A stretch of DNA of 25,621 nucleotides from DAIMZM01 sp036733985 (GTDB lineage Bacteria; Bacillota; Dehalobacteriia; UBA4068): contig DAIMZM010000025.1 in the NCBI GenBank assembly GCA_036733985.1, positions 1 to 25,621 on the forward strand. The letters are read 5' to 3'. Under the pieces are notes generated by a model. It had not been told where the DNA came from and searched no databases. It saw nothing but the letters and a program-made list of their open reading frames with translations. Within the stretch, counting starts at the first letter, position 1; every line of letters starts with the position of its first letter. Below, piece after piece: positions 6,416 to 13,879 of the stretch. A program made the position numbers and the translations under genes.

Positions 6416-7912
6416 TTAAACTTCACATGCGTCCGCTAAAAGCAGCAGTTCCGTCTCACCGCTCTGATCATAGTAGATAGTGGCGGATAACCTGCCTGTC
6501 CCGGCAATGTCCTGATAAATATCCGCCCACCGCTCCAGGGACCAGCCGCCGCCGGATTCCGGATAGATCACCGCCACCGAATCCGCCATGGCCATATCGC
6601 CGTTAAGCGTATACAGCCGGCCGCTGTCCGCGCCGGTAATGGTAACGCTGTCCTGCGCCACATCATCGTCTTCCAGGAAACCTGCGGCCTCGCCGCCGCC
6701 GTCCAGCAGCAGCGCGCCAAAACAGCCCACCGAGGAAGAAAAACGGCTGGAAGCATCATAGCAGGCGATAACGCCGCCATTATAAACCACGGCTTGGGAG
6801 CGGGTGGATTCCAGCAGCAGCACATCTTCGGCCATGGTATAACCGCCGCCGCCATATTCCTCAAAAGCGTAAACATAGCCGTTCTCATTCAGCAGCAGCA
6901 GGCCATAGCTGCCCACCAAGCTGGCGCTAAGAATAGAGACCTGCGGGTATTCTTCCAGGCCGCCGTCAATATAGAAGCTGGCCAGCCGGCTGCCGTTCCC
7001 TGCGGAACCGGCATTGTTATCCAGCAGTACGGCGTATTCAATCGCATATTCCCGGCCCCCGGCCGCAAAGCCCGCCGCCTCACCCTCCTCATTCAGGAAC
7101 AATGTGCCCTGGCAGCCGATAAACCCATCGTCAAGCTCCTCTTCCTGCTTATAATAATCGATGCGCCCGGAGGAAGACACGGTGCCGCCGCTGGCTGTGG
7201 CGGTTGTGCTTCCGGGAACATAGACCATCAGACAGCTATCGTACCCCTCGTCCGATACCGCGTCATGATCCAGGATGATCACGTTTTTTTCGCTATCCGC
7301 ATAGGCTCCGCTGCTATAGGCGCTGCCGCCGCTGCTATCCAGACTCAGCATCGCCGTGATGAGGATCGCGGCGTCGCCCCGGCTGACCGCGTCCGTTGCC
7401 GCCAGGCCCAGGTCGCTGTCCAGGCCGATCTTGGCGGCAAAAGCCAGATAATCCCCAGGCCAATAATAGCCGATGTCCGCTGTGGTATAACCCAGCACCC
7501 TGAGGAGCATCGTCGCGGCCTGGGCATAGCTTACGCTGTCGTCCGGGCCGAAAAGCCCGTTGCCGTAGCCGTTGATGACGCCAAGGGAAGTGGCCAGGTT
7601 CACATAGCCGGCGGACCATTGGCTGCTGGGCACGTCGCTGAACCGGGTGGCGCGGGCATAGGTTTCCACCTCCGCTCCCCTGCCCATGGCCAGCACCACC
7701 ATTTTGCAGAACTGCGCGCGGGTCAGATACATCTCCGGATAAAAATTCCCGTCCGTATAGCCGTCCACGATATCCAGCTGATACAGGGTCTCCACTGCCG
7801 CTGCCACATCGCTGTCGTCAATATCGGCAAAGGCGCCTGCGCCGGCAATCCCTGTTGTCGCCAGCAAAACCAGGGACAGGGTCAGGACAAATAACAGCCG
7901 CTTTATGTTCAT
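6416..7912 (-). CDS. Secreted S-layer-homology (SLH) domain protein
   Basis: 498 residues. A signal peptide (about 1-29, hydrophobic core LLFVLTLSLVLLATTGIAGA) is followed by SLH domains at about 29-70 (FADIDDSDVAAAVETLYQLD, YTDGNFYPEMYLTRAQFCKM) and about 91-133 (FSDVPSSQWSAGYVNLATSL, NGYGNGLFGPDDSVSYAQAA). A third, weaker one spans about 150-190. SLH domains bind secondary cell-wall polymer, so the protein should sit in the cell wall. The remaining 300 residues are unassigned and contain three copies of a [VI]GxxGxLxLxxxGxxxxF motif at 265-282, 333-350 and 395-412. The start has a perfect GAGGAGG seven nt upstream. It is the last gene of the minus-strand envelope operon, 27 bp after the permease. 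Confidence 0.88.
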   Translation of the reverse strand: MNIKRLLFVLTLSLVLLATTGIAGAGAFADIDDSDVAAAVETLYQLDIVDGYTDGNFYPEMYLTRAQFCKMVVLAMGRGAEVETYARATRFSDVPSSQWSAGYVNLATSLGVINGYGNGLFGPDDSVSYAQAATMLLRVLGYTTADIGYYWPGDYLAFAAKIGLDSDLGLAATDAVSRGDAAILITAMLSLDSSGGSAYSSGAYADSEKNVIILDHDAVSDEGYDSCLMVYVPGSTTATASGGTVSSSGRIDYYKQEEELDDGFIGCQGTLFLNEEGEAAGFAAGGREYAIEYAVLLDNNAGSAGNGSRLASFYIDGGLEEYPQVSILSASLVGSYGLLLLNENGYVYAFEEYGGGGYTMAEDVLLLESTRSQAVVYNGGVIACYDASSRFSSSVGCFGALLLDGGGEAAGFLEDDDVAQDSVTITGADSGRLYTLNGDMAMADSVAVIYPESGGGWSLERWADIYQDIAGTGRLSATIYYDQSGETELLLLADACEV

Positions 7913-7939
7913 AACTACCTCCTCAGATAACCTGGCGCG

Positions 7940-9118
7940 TCAGTCGGCCCGCAGCGCATCCACCGGTTGCAGGCCGGAAGCCTTTACTGCCGGATACATG
8001 CCGGAGGTCACGCCGATAATGATGGAAAACAGGGCCGCGGCCGCCACATAGGCGGCGCTGGGGAACAGCACCAGATCATACATGGCTTTGCCGATCAGCA
8101 AAGAACCGATATAGCCGATGAGGATGCCGATCAGCCCGCCCAGAAAGGACAGCACCCCGGCTTCCACCAGGAATTGCTTGACGATCACCTGCCGCTGAGC
8201 GCCCACGGCTTTCTTGATGCCGATCTCCCGGGTGCGCTCGGTAACGGTGACCAGCATGATGTTCATGATGCCGATACCGCCCACCAGCAGCGAGATAGCG
8301 GCCACACCGGCCAGGATCAGCTGCAGGGAGGTGGTTTCATCCTCAGCCTCGGCCATGGCGTCGTTGCCGTTGGTCACGGTATAGTCCATGGTATTGGTAT
8401 TGATTTCTTCCGCCAGCCAGCTTTCCGTGATGCGGATCACGCTGTCCATGGCGGCGGATGAGGCAACTTTGATGGTAAAGCTGGTCACCGTGGCCGTACC
8501 CAGCAGATCCCGGTTGCGGGTATAGGGGATGACGATGGCGTCGTCCATGCTCTCTTCCGTTGTGCCGTCCTTGGCATAATAGACCCCCACCACCGTATAG
8601 CCGCTGCCGTTCAGGCTGATTTGCTCGCCGATAGGATCCACATAGGCGAACAAAGACTGAGCCGCGTAGGAGCCGATCACGCAGACCATGGCGCGGTTAG
8701 CCATATCCAGGGGGGTCAGGTCCCGCCCCTTGTTCAGGGTATAGTTATTGCAGGCCGACCATTGCTCATTGCCCAGGTAAACCGTTGCCGTCTGATTGGT
8801 GTTAGCGAAATAGCGCAGAACGGCGCTGGTGGAAACATCCGGGGTCACGCCCACCACATCCCGGGAGAGATCACTGGCAAAGGCCATAAAGCCGTCGCTG
8901 ATATCCACGGTATTGGTGCGGTCGAAATAGGCGATCTCCACCGCCACCTTATTCACGCCCAGCTTTTCATAGTAGGCGGCCATATCCGCGTTCATGCCGG
9001 TGACCACCGTGACCAGGATCAGCACCGCGCCCACGCCGATGATGATGCCCAGCATGGTCAGGAAAGAGCGGCCGATTTTGGCCTTCATGGCGATCAGCGC
9101 CATTTGAAATGCATTCAC
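7940..9118 (-). CDS. MacB-type ABC transporter permease
   Basis: 392 residues. The first membrane segment is near residues 18-42 (FLTMLGIIIGVGAVLILVTV). A large extracytoplasmic MacB periplasmic-core-like domain follows (about 45-265), then three C-terminal membrane segments of an FtsX-type domain (about 270-385). The segment VTERTREIGIKKAVGA, the cytoplasmic coupling region of this family, is present. The start is GTG 9118, overlapping the ATPase stop as GTGA. In Gram-negative MacAB systems this fold works as a mechanotransducer with a fusion protein; in Gram-positives, relatives export peptides or lipids or serve envelope stress. No outer-membrane partner is encoded here. Substrate unknown. 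Confidence 0.92.
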   Translation of the reverse strand: MNAFQMALIAMKAKIGRSFLTMLGIIIGVGAVLILVTVVTGMNADMAAYYEKLGVNKVAVEIAYFDRTNTVDISDGFMAFASDLSRDVVGVTPDVSTSAVLRYFANTNQTATVYLGNEQWSACNNYTLNKGRDLTPLDMANRAMVCVIGSYAAQSLFAYVDPIGEQISLNGSGYTVVGVYYAKDGTTEESMDDAIVIPYTRNRDLLGTATVTSFTIKVASSAAMDSVIRITESWLAEEINTNTMDYTVTNGNDAMAEAEDETTSLQLILAGVAAISLLVGGIGIMNIMLVTVTERTREIGIKKAVGAQRQVIVKQFLVEAGVLSFLGGLIGILIGYIGSLLIGKAMYDLVLFPSAAYVAAAALFSIIIGVTSGMYPAVKASGLQPVDALRAD

Positions 9119-9861
9119 TGCCCCGCCCCCTCCCTTCTATTTGGCCGGTCCGCGATGATACGGCCGTCCTGCAGCCCCACGATGCGCCGGGTCAGGGCGG
9201 CGATGCTGTTGTCATGGGTAATCAGGATCACGGTGGTTCCCTGTTGATTTAAATCCTTGAGGATATTCAGCACCTGAACGCCGGTATGGGAATCCAGCGC
9301 GCCGGTAGGTTCGTCAGCCATGATAATGGGCGAGCGGGTGGCGATGGCCCTGGCGATGGCCACCCGCTGTTGTTGGCCGCCTGACAGCTGGGAGGGGCGG
9401 CTCTCCGCCTTCTCCCGGATTTCCACCTGCGCCAGGGCGGCCAAAGAGCGTTCATAGATCTCCCCCGGTTTAACGCCCTGATAGGTCATGGGCAGGGCCA
9501 CGTTTTGCCAGACGTTCAGCGATGGAATGAGATTGTAACCCTGGAAGATGAAGCCGATCTGACGGCTTCTGATCTCAGCCAGTTCTTGTTCGCTGCGCGC
9601 GCGTATGGGCACCCCGTCCAATAAATATTCGCCCCTGGTCGGTATATCCAAACAGCCCAGTATATTCATCATGGTGGATTTGCCTGAGCCGGACGCGCCA
9701 ATAATGGCCACCATCTCTCCCCGCTCGATGCTCAGGCTCACCCCATCCAGGGCCCTGACCTCGTTTTCCTCCCCTTCAAAATAGATTTTGTAAAGATCGC
9801 GGATAACGATCAGCGGCTGGCCGGCCTTCGTCTCCACCCGCAGGCTTTGCATATCAAACAT
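9115..9861 (-). CDS. ABC transporter ATP-binding protein (MacB/LolD type)
   Basis: 248 residues with every ATPase motif: Walker [10 protein letters not shown] (55-63), Q-loop near 107 (FIFQGYN), signature LSGGQQQR (159-166), Walker [13 protein letters not shown] (179-190, catalytic E184) and H-loop LITHD. The sequence is most like the MacB/LolD export group. GGAGGG lies just upstream of ATG 9861. It overlaps the permease by 4 bp and starts 13 bp after the fusion-protein gene, so the three form one transporter. It is peripheral on the inner face of the membrane and powers the permease. Confidence 0.96.
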   Translation of the reverse strand: MFDMQSLRVETKAGQPLIVIRDLYKIYFEGEENEVRALDGVSLSIERGEMVAIIGASGSGKSTMMNILGCLDIPTRGEYLLDGVPIRARSEQELAEIRSRQIGFIFQGYNLIPSLNVWQNVALPMTYQGVKPGEIYERSLAALAQVEIREKAESRPSQLSGGQQQRVAIARAIATRSPIIMADEPTGALDSHTGVQVLNILKDLNQQGTTVILITHDNSIAALTRRIVGLQDGRIIADRPNRREGAGQ

Positions 9862-9874
9862 AGGCCCTCCGCTG

Positions 9875-11761
9875 TCACATGCCGCCGGGCATGCCGCCGC
9901 TGTTATTGCCGGGCATACCGTTGCTGTTGCCGCCAGGGAAGCCGCTGCTGCTGCCGCCCGGAAAGCCGCCCTCAGGCATCGTCCCGCCGGGGAAGCCTTG
10001 CGCCGGCTCTTCTTCGCCCAGATCCTCGCTGGTGCTGTCGCCGCCCTTGGGCGCAGTTTGCTGATAGCGGGTGAAGACCTCCGCCGCCTCAGCCACGCCG
10101 CTTAGAATGCGGATATAGACGGAATTGGAGGAGCCGACCTTCACCGGCACAGCATAAAAGCCCTGGGGCACTTCCGGGTCGCCCTCGCCGCTCAGGTCCA
10201 CGGCATTTTCCGGCCTTTCAGCGGCCTTGACAAAGAGGCAGTTGCCCATGCTGGTGGACTGTATGGCCGCCACCGGGGCCAGAACGCTTTCCTCCGTATC
10301 CCCCACGCTGACGGAATAAGAGACGCTGACGCCGGAAGCCAAAGCGCCCTCGGAATGGATATCGATGGTCACCGGGAAGGTGGACAGGCCGTCGGCTTCC
10401 GTGGCCTGGAAGCTGATATAGCTGATCTCAGCCTCGTATTCCCTGGTCACCTCGGCGCTGGTACGGCTGACATTCACAGCCATGCCTTCGCTGAGATAAT
10501 CCACGTCCAGCTCGTCGATATTCACCGTGATGGTCATGGTATCCAGATTATAGACGGTGACGGCATTCTGCATCATCATAAAACGGTTGGGCGTACCCGG
10601 CGCCACGTTCACCTCCATCACCGTGCCGGCGATATCCGCGGTCACCAGATAATCGGAGCGGCTCTCCTCCGCGTCCCCGATCTTATCTTCAAAATCCGCT
10701 ATCTGATTCTGGCAGTTTTCAATGGTGGACTGAAGCGTCTCGATCTGGCGCGCGTAGGTGTCGCTGTCAATGACGAACAGGGTCTGACCGGCAACGACCT
10801 CCTGATAATCACAGACATTCACCTTTTCCACAGTACCGCTGGCCGCCGCGTTCAGCAGCTTATAATTCCCATACGCCAGTTCCCCGGTAGCCACCGGATA
10901 TATTTCCTGGCCATAGCTGGTAAAGTAGCAGGAAGCGGTCATGCCTTCGCTGAGGGAGCCGGGATTCGGCACCTGGATTTCCACGGTAAAGCATTTGGCG
11001 CCGTCGCCGCTGATATAATTCGTCCATTCAATGTCCTGGACCCAACCGGTCAGCAGCAGCATTTGATCGGCAACCGAGACATAGGCGCTATCCCCTTCGC
11101 TGATCATGCCTTGATAAGCATAACTGACATATTGGGTGAGCAGCATGACGCTGTCGTCGGTAATAACAGCCAACTTGCTGCCCTTGGTTGTTTCATCGTC
11201 AGCCGCCACGGTAATCTCGCTGACACGTCCGGAGAAAGGCGCGGTAACGTTAAGGTTATTTTGGCTTGTTTGCGCTTCCTCCAGCTGCCCGTAATAATCG
11301 CTGAGATCCGCTTTCAGGCTGCTGATCTCGGTTTCATATTCCAGAATCAGGTCGTCGATCTCGGAATCGTCCTGTTCGTAAAGGGGATCGCCTGCCGCTA
11401 CGCTATCGCCTTCCTTAACAAAGACATTAAGTATCTCGGCCTGCTCCGAGGCCAGGGTAACGGTTTGGGTCTCCAGGGGTACGGTGGCGCCGGAGCCTTC
11501 AATGGCCCGGTTCAGCGAGCCGTAGGTGGTAAAATCAGTCAAGGCCACCGCTGCCGCCTCGGTAAAGAACAGCCACTTGACCAGTACCGCGGAAACGATG
11601 AGCAACAGGCCGGCCATTGCCAGCAGCATGGCTTTTTTCCGGCTCAGCTTCCTACGCCGGTTTTGCCTGCTTTTCACGGCGTTATTTGTTATACCGCCCT
11701 GTAATTTCTTCTTTAGCTGCGGAAATTTAATCTTAGCAAGAGGATTTTTCGTCTGAGTCAT
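9875..11761 (-). CDS. Membrane-fusion (MacA/HlyD-like) adaptor with Gly/Met-rich tail
   Basis: 628 residues. A basic N-terminus precedes one membrane anchor at about 44-64. Two lipoyl-like halves follow (about 100-131 and 172-200) around a coiled hairpin (133-170). A second set is unusual: lipoyl-like strands at about 305-331 and 372-390 around a second coil (335-370). Beta-barrel regions continue to about 560. The tail (about 589-628) is low-complexity GFPGG/GMPG repeats. I use ATG 11761, with GGGAGG 6 nt upstream, rather than an in-frame TTG at 11779 that lies upstream of that site. It would bridge the permease to the cell wall. It is larger than the usual 350-450 residues of the family because of the duplicated module and tail. 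Confidence 0.88.
   Translation of the reverse strand: MTQTKNPLAKIKFPQLKKKLQGGITNNAVKSRQNRRRKLSRKKAMLLAMAGLLLIVSAVLVKWLFFTEAAAVALTDFTTYGSLNRAIEGSGATVPLETQTVTLASEQAEILNVFVKEGDSVAAGDPLYEQDDSEIDDLILEYETEISSLKADLSDYYGQLEEAQTSQNNLNVTAPFSGRVSEITVAADDETTKGSKLAVITDDSVMLLTQYVSYAYQGMISEGDSAYVSVADQMLLLTGWVQDIEWTNYISGDGAKCFTVEIQVPNPGSLSEGMTASCYFTSYGQEIYPVATGELAYGNYKLLNAAASGTVEKVNVCDYQEVVAGQTLFVIDSDTYARQIETLQSTIENCQNQIADFEDKIGDAEESRSDYLVTADIAGTVMEVNVAPGTPNRFMMMQNAVTVYNLDTMTITVNIDELDVDYLSEGMAVNVSRTSAEVTREYEAEISYISFQATEADGLSTFPVTIDIHSEGALASGVSVSYSVSVGDTEESVLAPVAAIQSTSMGNCLFVKAAERPENAVDLSGEGDPEVPQGFYAVPVKVGSSNSVYIRILSGVAEAAEVFTRYQQTAPKGGDSTSEDLGEEEPAQGFPGGTMPEGGFPGGSSSGFPGGNSNGMPGNNSGGMPGGM
9878..9997 (-). 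repeat. Low-complexity repeat coding the GFPGG/GMPGG tail
   Basis: The 3' end of the fusion-protein gene consists of short degenerate units with the core CCGCCxGGxAAGCCGC (+ strand), coding for GFPGG, GNSNGMPG and GGMPGG. It is a codon-level repeat likely to vary in copy number between strains. An open frame on the + strand here is its shadow. Confidence 0.75.
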
Positions 11762-11790
11762 GGTCAGCCTCCCTGGCAAGCCGGAATGAT

Positions 11791-11816
11791 GGGGAGGCCG
11801 GCGCGCCGGCCTCCCC
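11791..11816. terminator. Perfect 26-bp palindrome between two envelope genes
   Basis: GGGGAGGCCGGCG (11791-11803) is followed directly by its exact complement CGCCGGCCTCCCC (11804-11816). In RNA it folds to a stem of about 11 bp closed by a GCGC tetraloop. It lies in the 79-bp gap after the acidic secreted-protein gene and before the fusion-protein gene. No T run follows on the minus strand, so it may act as a partial terminator or an mRNA-stabilising hairpin that sets different expression levels in the operon. Confidence 0.6.
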
Positions 11817-11840
11817 TAATCACGCTGCGGTCCACCGCCG

Positions 11841-13679
11841 TCAGCTGCTGTAGCTGTAGCCGGAAGCGGTGTTGATATAAACGGTGCTGCCGCTGAAGCT
11901 GACGCCGAAATCAAAGAGGGAAGCCAGGTCGCGCAGGAGGAAATAGTTGTTGCCGTCAATATTATAGGCCGTGGGGGTCACCTTGGCGCCGTTCAGATAA
12001 ACGCTCTGGGTGGTAACGGCCGCGCTGGCATAGGAGCCGGGCAAATTCATCTCCCCGCCCACGCTGGTATAAGCGCTGCCGCCGGTCATGGTGATCATCC
12101 GGCTGCTAGCATTGTAGCCCACGGCGAACTGTTTGGTTGTGCCGTTCAGCAGATAGGCGATATCCCGCAGCTTAACAAAGTTGTTGCCGTTGATATTATA
12201 AGCCGCGATCTGCCTGGACGTACCGCTGTTCACCGAGATCGTCTGGCTGCTGGCGCTAATGACATTGCCGGCGGCCTGCCGGTAAACATTAATGTAATAA
12301 TGGGCGGCGGAACCCACCTGGACATCGAACACATTCAGGCCTTCGTTCAGGCTAAAGGACGAGTAGCTGCTATAGGTCTGGTAGCTGCCGCCGTTTTGGG
12401 CGATCTTCACTGTGGAAGCGCTGCCCGCGCTAAAATAGAGGGTGCTGTCGGAAGCGCTGACCTGCGCTGAATAATTGTACTGGGAAGCGCTGAAGGCCGG
12501 GCTCAGGCTGACGCTGCCATAACCGCCGGTATACAGGTAGAGGCTGCTCAGATAAGAACCGCCTTCCACAAGATTGATGGTATACTCCGTGTATTCGTCC
12601 AGATCTTCCGCGTAAACAGTGACAATGATCTCGTCGTAATCCGCCGGATCAAAGCTCCAGTAGCCGTCGGCAAGCTGGTCTTCCACCAGGATCACCATAT
12701 CGCTGTCCGCTTCCGCGCAGAGGTAGAGGGTATCGTAGGTATCCATATCCACCGCCAGGTCGTATTCATCCTCGTCCTCGTCGAATTGCGGATCCAATTC
12801 CAAGTCATACGTGGCGGAGCTGCTCTTTTTAGTACGTACAGCCAGATCGTCCAGAACCGCTTCGTCGTCGGCGTCCTCGTCGGCGAAATAAGCGGACAGG
12901 CTGTAGTCCGTATCATCCAGGGTGAACTCAACGGTGTCGTAATCCCCCTGATCCGGCACGGCAAAACTATAGTCGTAGTAATAGCTATCCTCATCGTCGT
13001 CATAGAGGTAGTACCCGTCGTAATCATCGCTGGCGGCGGCGCCGCCCACCGTGCGGTCCGCCACCGTCAGTTCAACGTCTTCGTCTTCCACATAGATGCG
13101 CAGATTCAGATAAGCGCCGTCCAGGCCGCCGTCATAAGGCAGCAGCACCGCGTAATCCAGGATATCCTCGTCAAACCCCGGATGCAGGCTGATCTCGTCA
13201 TCGCTGTCGTCGGAATACGTATCGCCGCTATTCAGGTACAGCCCGGTCAAAGCGTCCGTGCCGGAACCGGAGCCGCCGCCGTTTACCTCGATGACGTATT
13301 CCGCCACCTCATCATCGTCCTCATCGTAAAGGGTGACAATGATGTCGCCGGTATCGTCAATATCGTCGATATTGATCCGCCAGTAGCTGGTTTTCTCGCT
13401 GACGCTGCCGTCGCCGTCATATTCCACTTCCGCATCATAATCATCGCCGTCATACTCCAGATACAGCCTCAGATAGGTGACCTCTTCGTCAAGATCGATC
13501 TCATACTCCGTTTCATCCCCGTCGTAATCATCCTCGTCCAGATAGGTCTCGCCGTCGCTGCCAATGATAGACATGCTTGCCAGCGGGTCGCCGGCAGCCA
13601 ATGCCGCCGGGCCCGGGATTAAGATCGTCAGCGCGGCCAGGAAAGCCACCCCAACAGCTGATATACGCTTTAGCTTCAT
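11841..13679 (-). CDS. Secreted hyperacidic protein with tandem cadherin-like and stalk domains
   Basis: 612 residues. A signal peptide covers about 1-29 (cleavage near ALAAG). Four beta-sandwich repeats resembling cadherin-like domains follow at about 32-133, 143-265, 277-371 and 377-467; repeats 2-4 share the start pattern L-x-L-x-(8-12)-L-x-P-x-F and the tail pattern YxINL/VY. The first three are packed with Asp, Glu and Tyr (DDDEDSYYYDY, DEDEDEYDL), while the fourth is Ser-rich and nearly uncharged. The C-terminus (about 485-603) holds two copper-amine-oxidase-type stalk units, each with YNI(N/D)GNN followed by LRD(I/L)A. I use ATG 13679, with AGGAG 9 nt upstream, not the TTG at 13718. 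It is the first gene of the exporter operon. Calcium binding by the acidic repeats is an inference. Confidence 0.8.
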   Translation of the reverse strand: MKLKRISAVGVAFLAALTILIPGPAALAAGDPLASMSIIGSDGETYLDEDDYDGDETEYEIDLDEEVTYLRLYLEYDGDDYDAEVEYDGDGSVSEKTSYWRINIDDIDDTGDIIVTLYDEDDDEVAEYVIEVNGGGSGSGTDALTGLYLNSGDTYSDDSDDEISLHPGFDEDILDYAVLLPYDGGLDGAYLNLRIYVEDEDVELTVADRTVGGAAASDDYDGYYLYDDDEDSYYYDYSFAVPDQGDYDTVEFTLDDTDYSLSAYFADEDADDEAVLDDLAVRTKKSSSATYDLELDPQFDEDEDEYDLAVDMDTYDTLYLCAEADSDMVILVEDQLADGYWSFDPADYDEIIVTVYAEDLDEYTEYTINLVEGGSYLSSLYLYTGGYGSVSLSPAFSASQYNYSAQVSASDSTLYFSAGSASTVKIAQNGGSYQTYSSYSSFSLNEGLNVFDVQVGSAAHYYINVYRQAAGNVISASSQTISVNSGTSRQIAAYNINGNNFVKLRDIAYLLNGTTKQFAVGYNASSRMITMTGGSAYTSVGGEMNLPGSYASAAVTTQSVYLNGAKVTPTAYNIDGNNYFLLRDLASLFDFGVSFSGSTVYINTASGYSYSS

Positions 13680-13722
13680 CCTGTTCATCTCCTGTTTTTT
13701 ATTTAAACGCCTTACCAATCAC

Positions 13723-13755
13723 ATCATAAGCGCCCTTGCTTAAAGGAGGCTGAAA
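13723..13755 (-). promoter_or_regulatory. Possible activated promoter of the envelope operon
   Basis: On the minus strand TATGAT (13728-13723) could be a -10. At the -35 position there is instead TTTCAG-N5-TTTAAG (13755-13739), two elements 11 bp apart that resemble the TTTCAG repeats ahead of the response regulator. This would fit an activator site replacing the -35. The same stretch overlaps an AAAGGAG/CTCCTTT inverted repeat (about 13742-13768), so the assignment is tentative. Confidence 0.3.
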
Positions 13756-13804
13756 AAGCGCCGCTCCTTTTGAACAGGCGGCATCTCCGGTAATGTCAGA
13801 ATAA

Positions 13805-13840
13805 AAAATTCCCGCACCAATTATGGGTAGCGGGAATTTT
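13805..13840 (-). terminator. Terminator after the PucR-type regulator gene
   Basis: AAAATTCCCGC (13805-13815) and GCGGGAATTTT (13830-13840) form an 11-bp stem that can extend inward through ACC/GGT. Read on the minus strand, the 3' arm ends in AATTTTTTATT, a good U tract. It lies 40 bp after the regulator stop and separates the catabolic cluster from the envelope operon. Confidence 0.85.
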
Positions 13841-13879
13841 ACCTTAGTAAATCATAAAACGGCTGTCCAAACGTTTAAA

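Noticed and set aside
6794..7894. 366-codon + strand frame opposite the SLH gene
   Set aside because: No domain and no ribosome site; the minus-strand SLH domains explain the region.
9878..10064. Proline-rich + strand small protein (PPGKPLLLPPGKP repeats)
   Set aside because: It is the reverse reading of the GFPGG/GMPGG tail of the fusion-protein gene.
10355..11704. Long + strand open frame (449 codons) opposite the fusion-protein gene
   Set aside because: Composition is His/Gly/Ile-rich with no recognisable domain, and the minus-strand gene is clear; it is a shadow of GC-biased codons.
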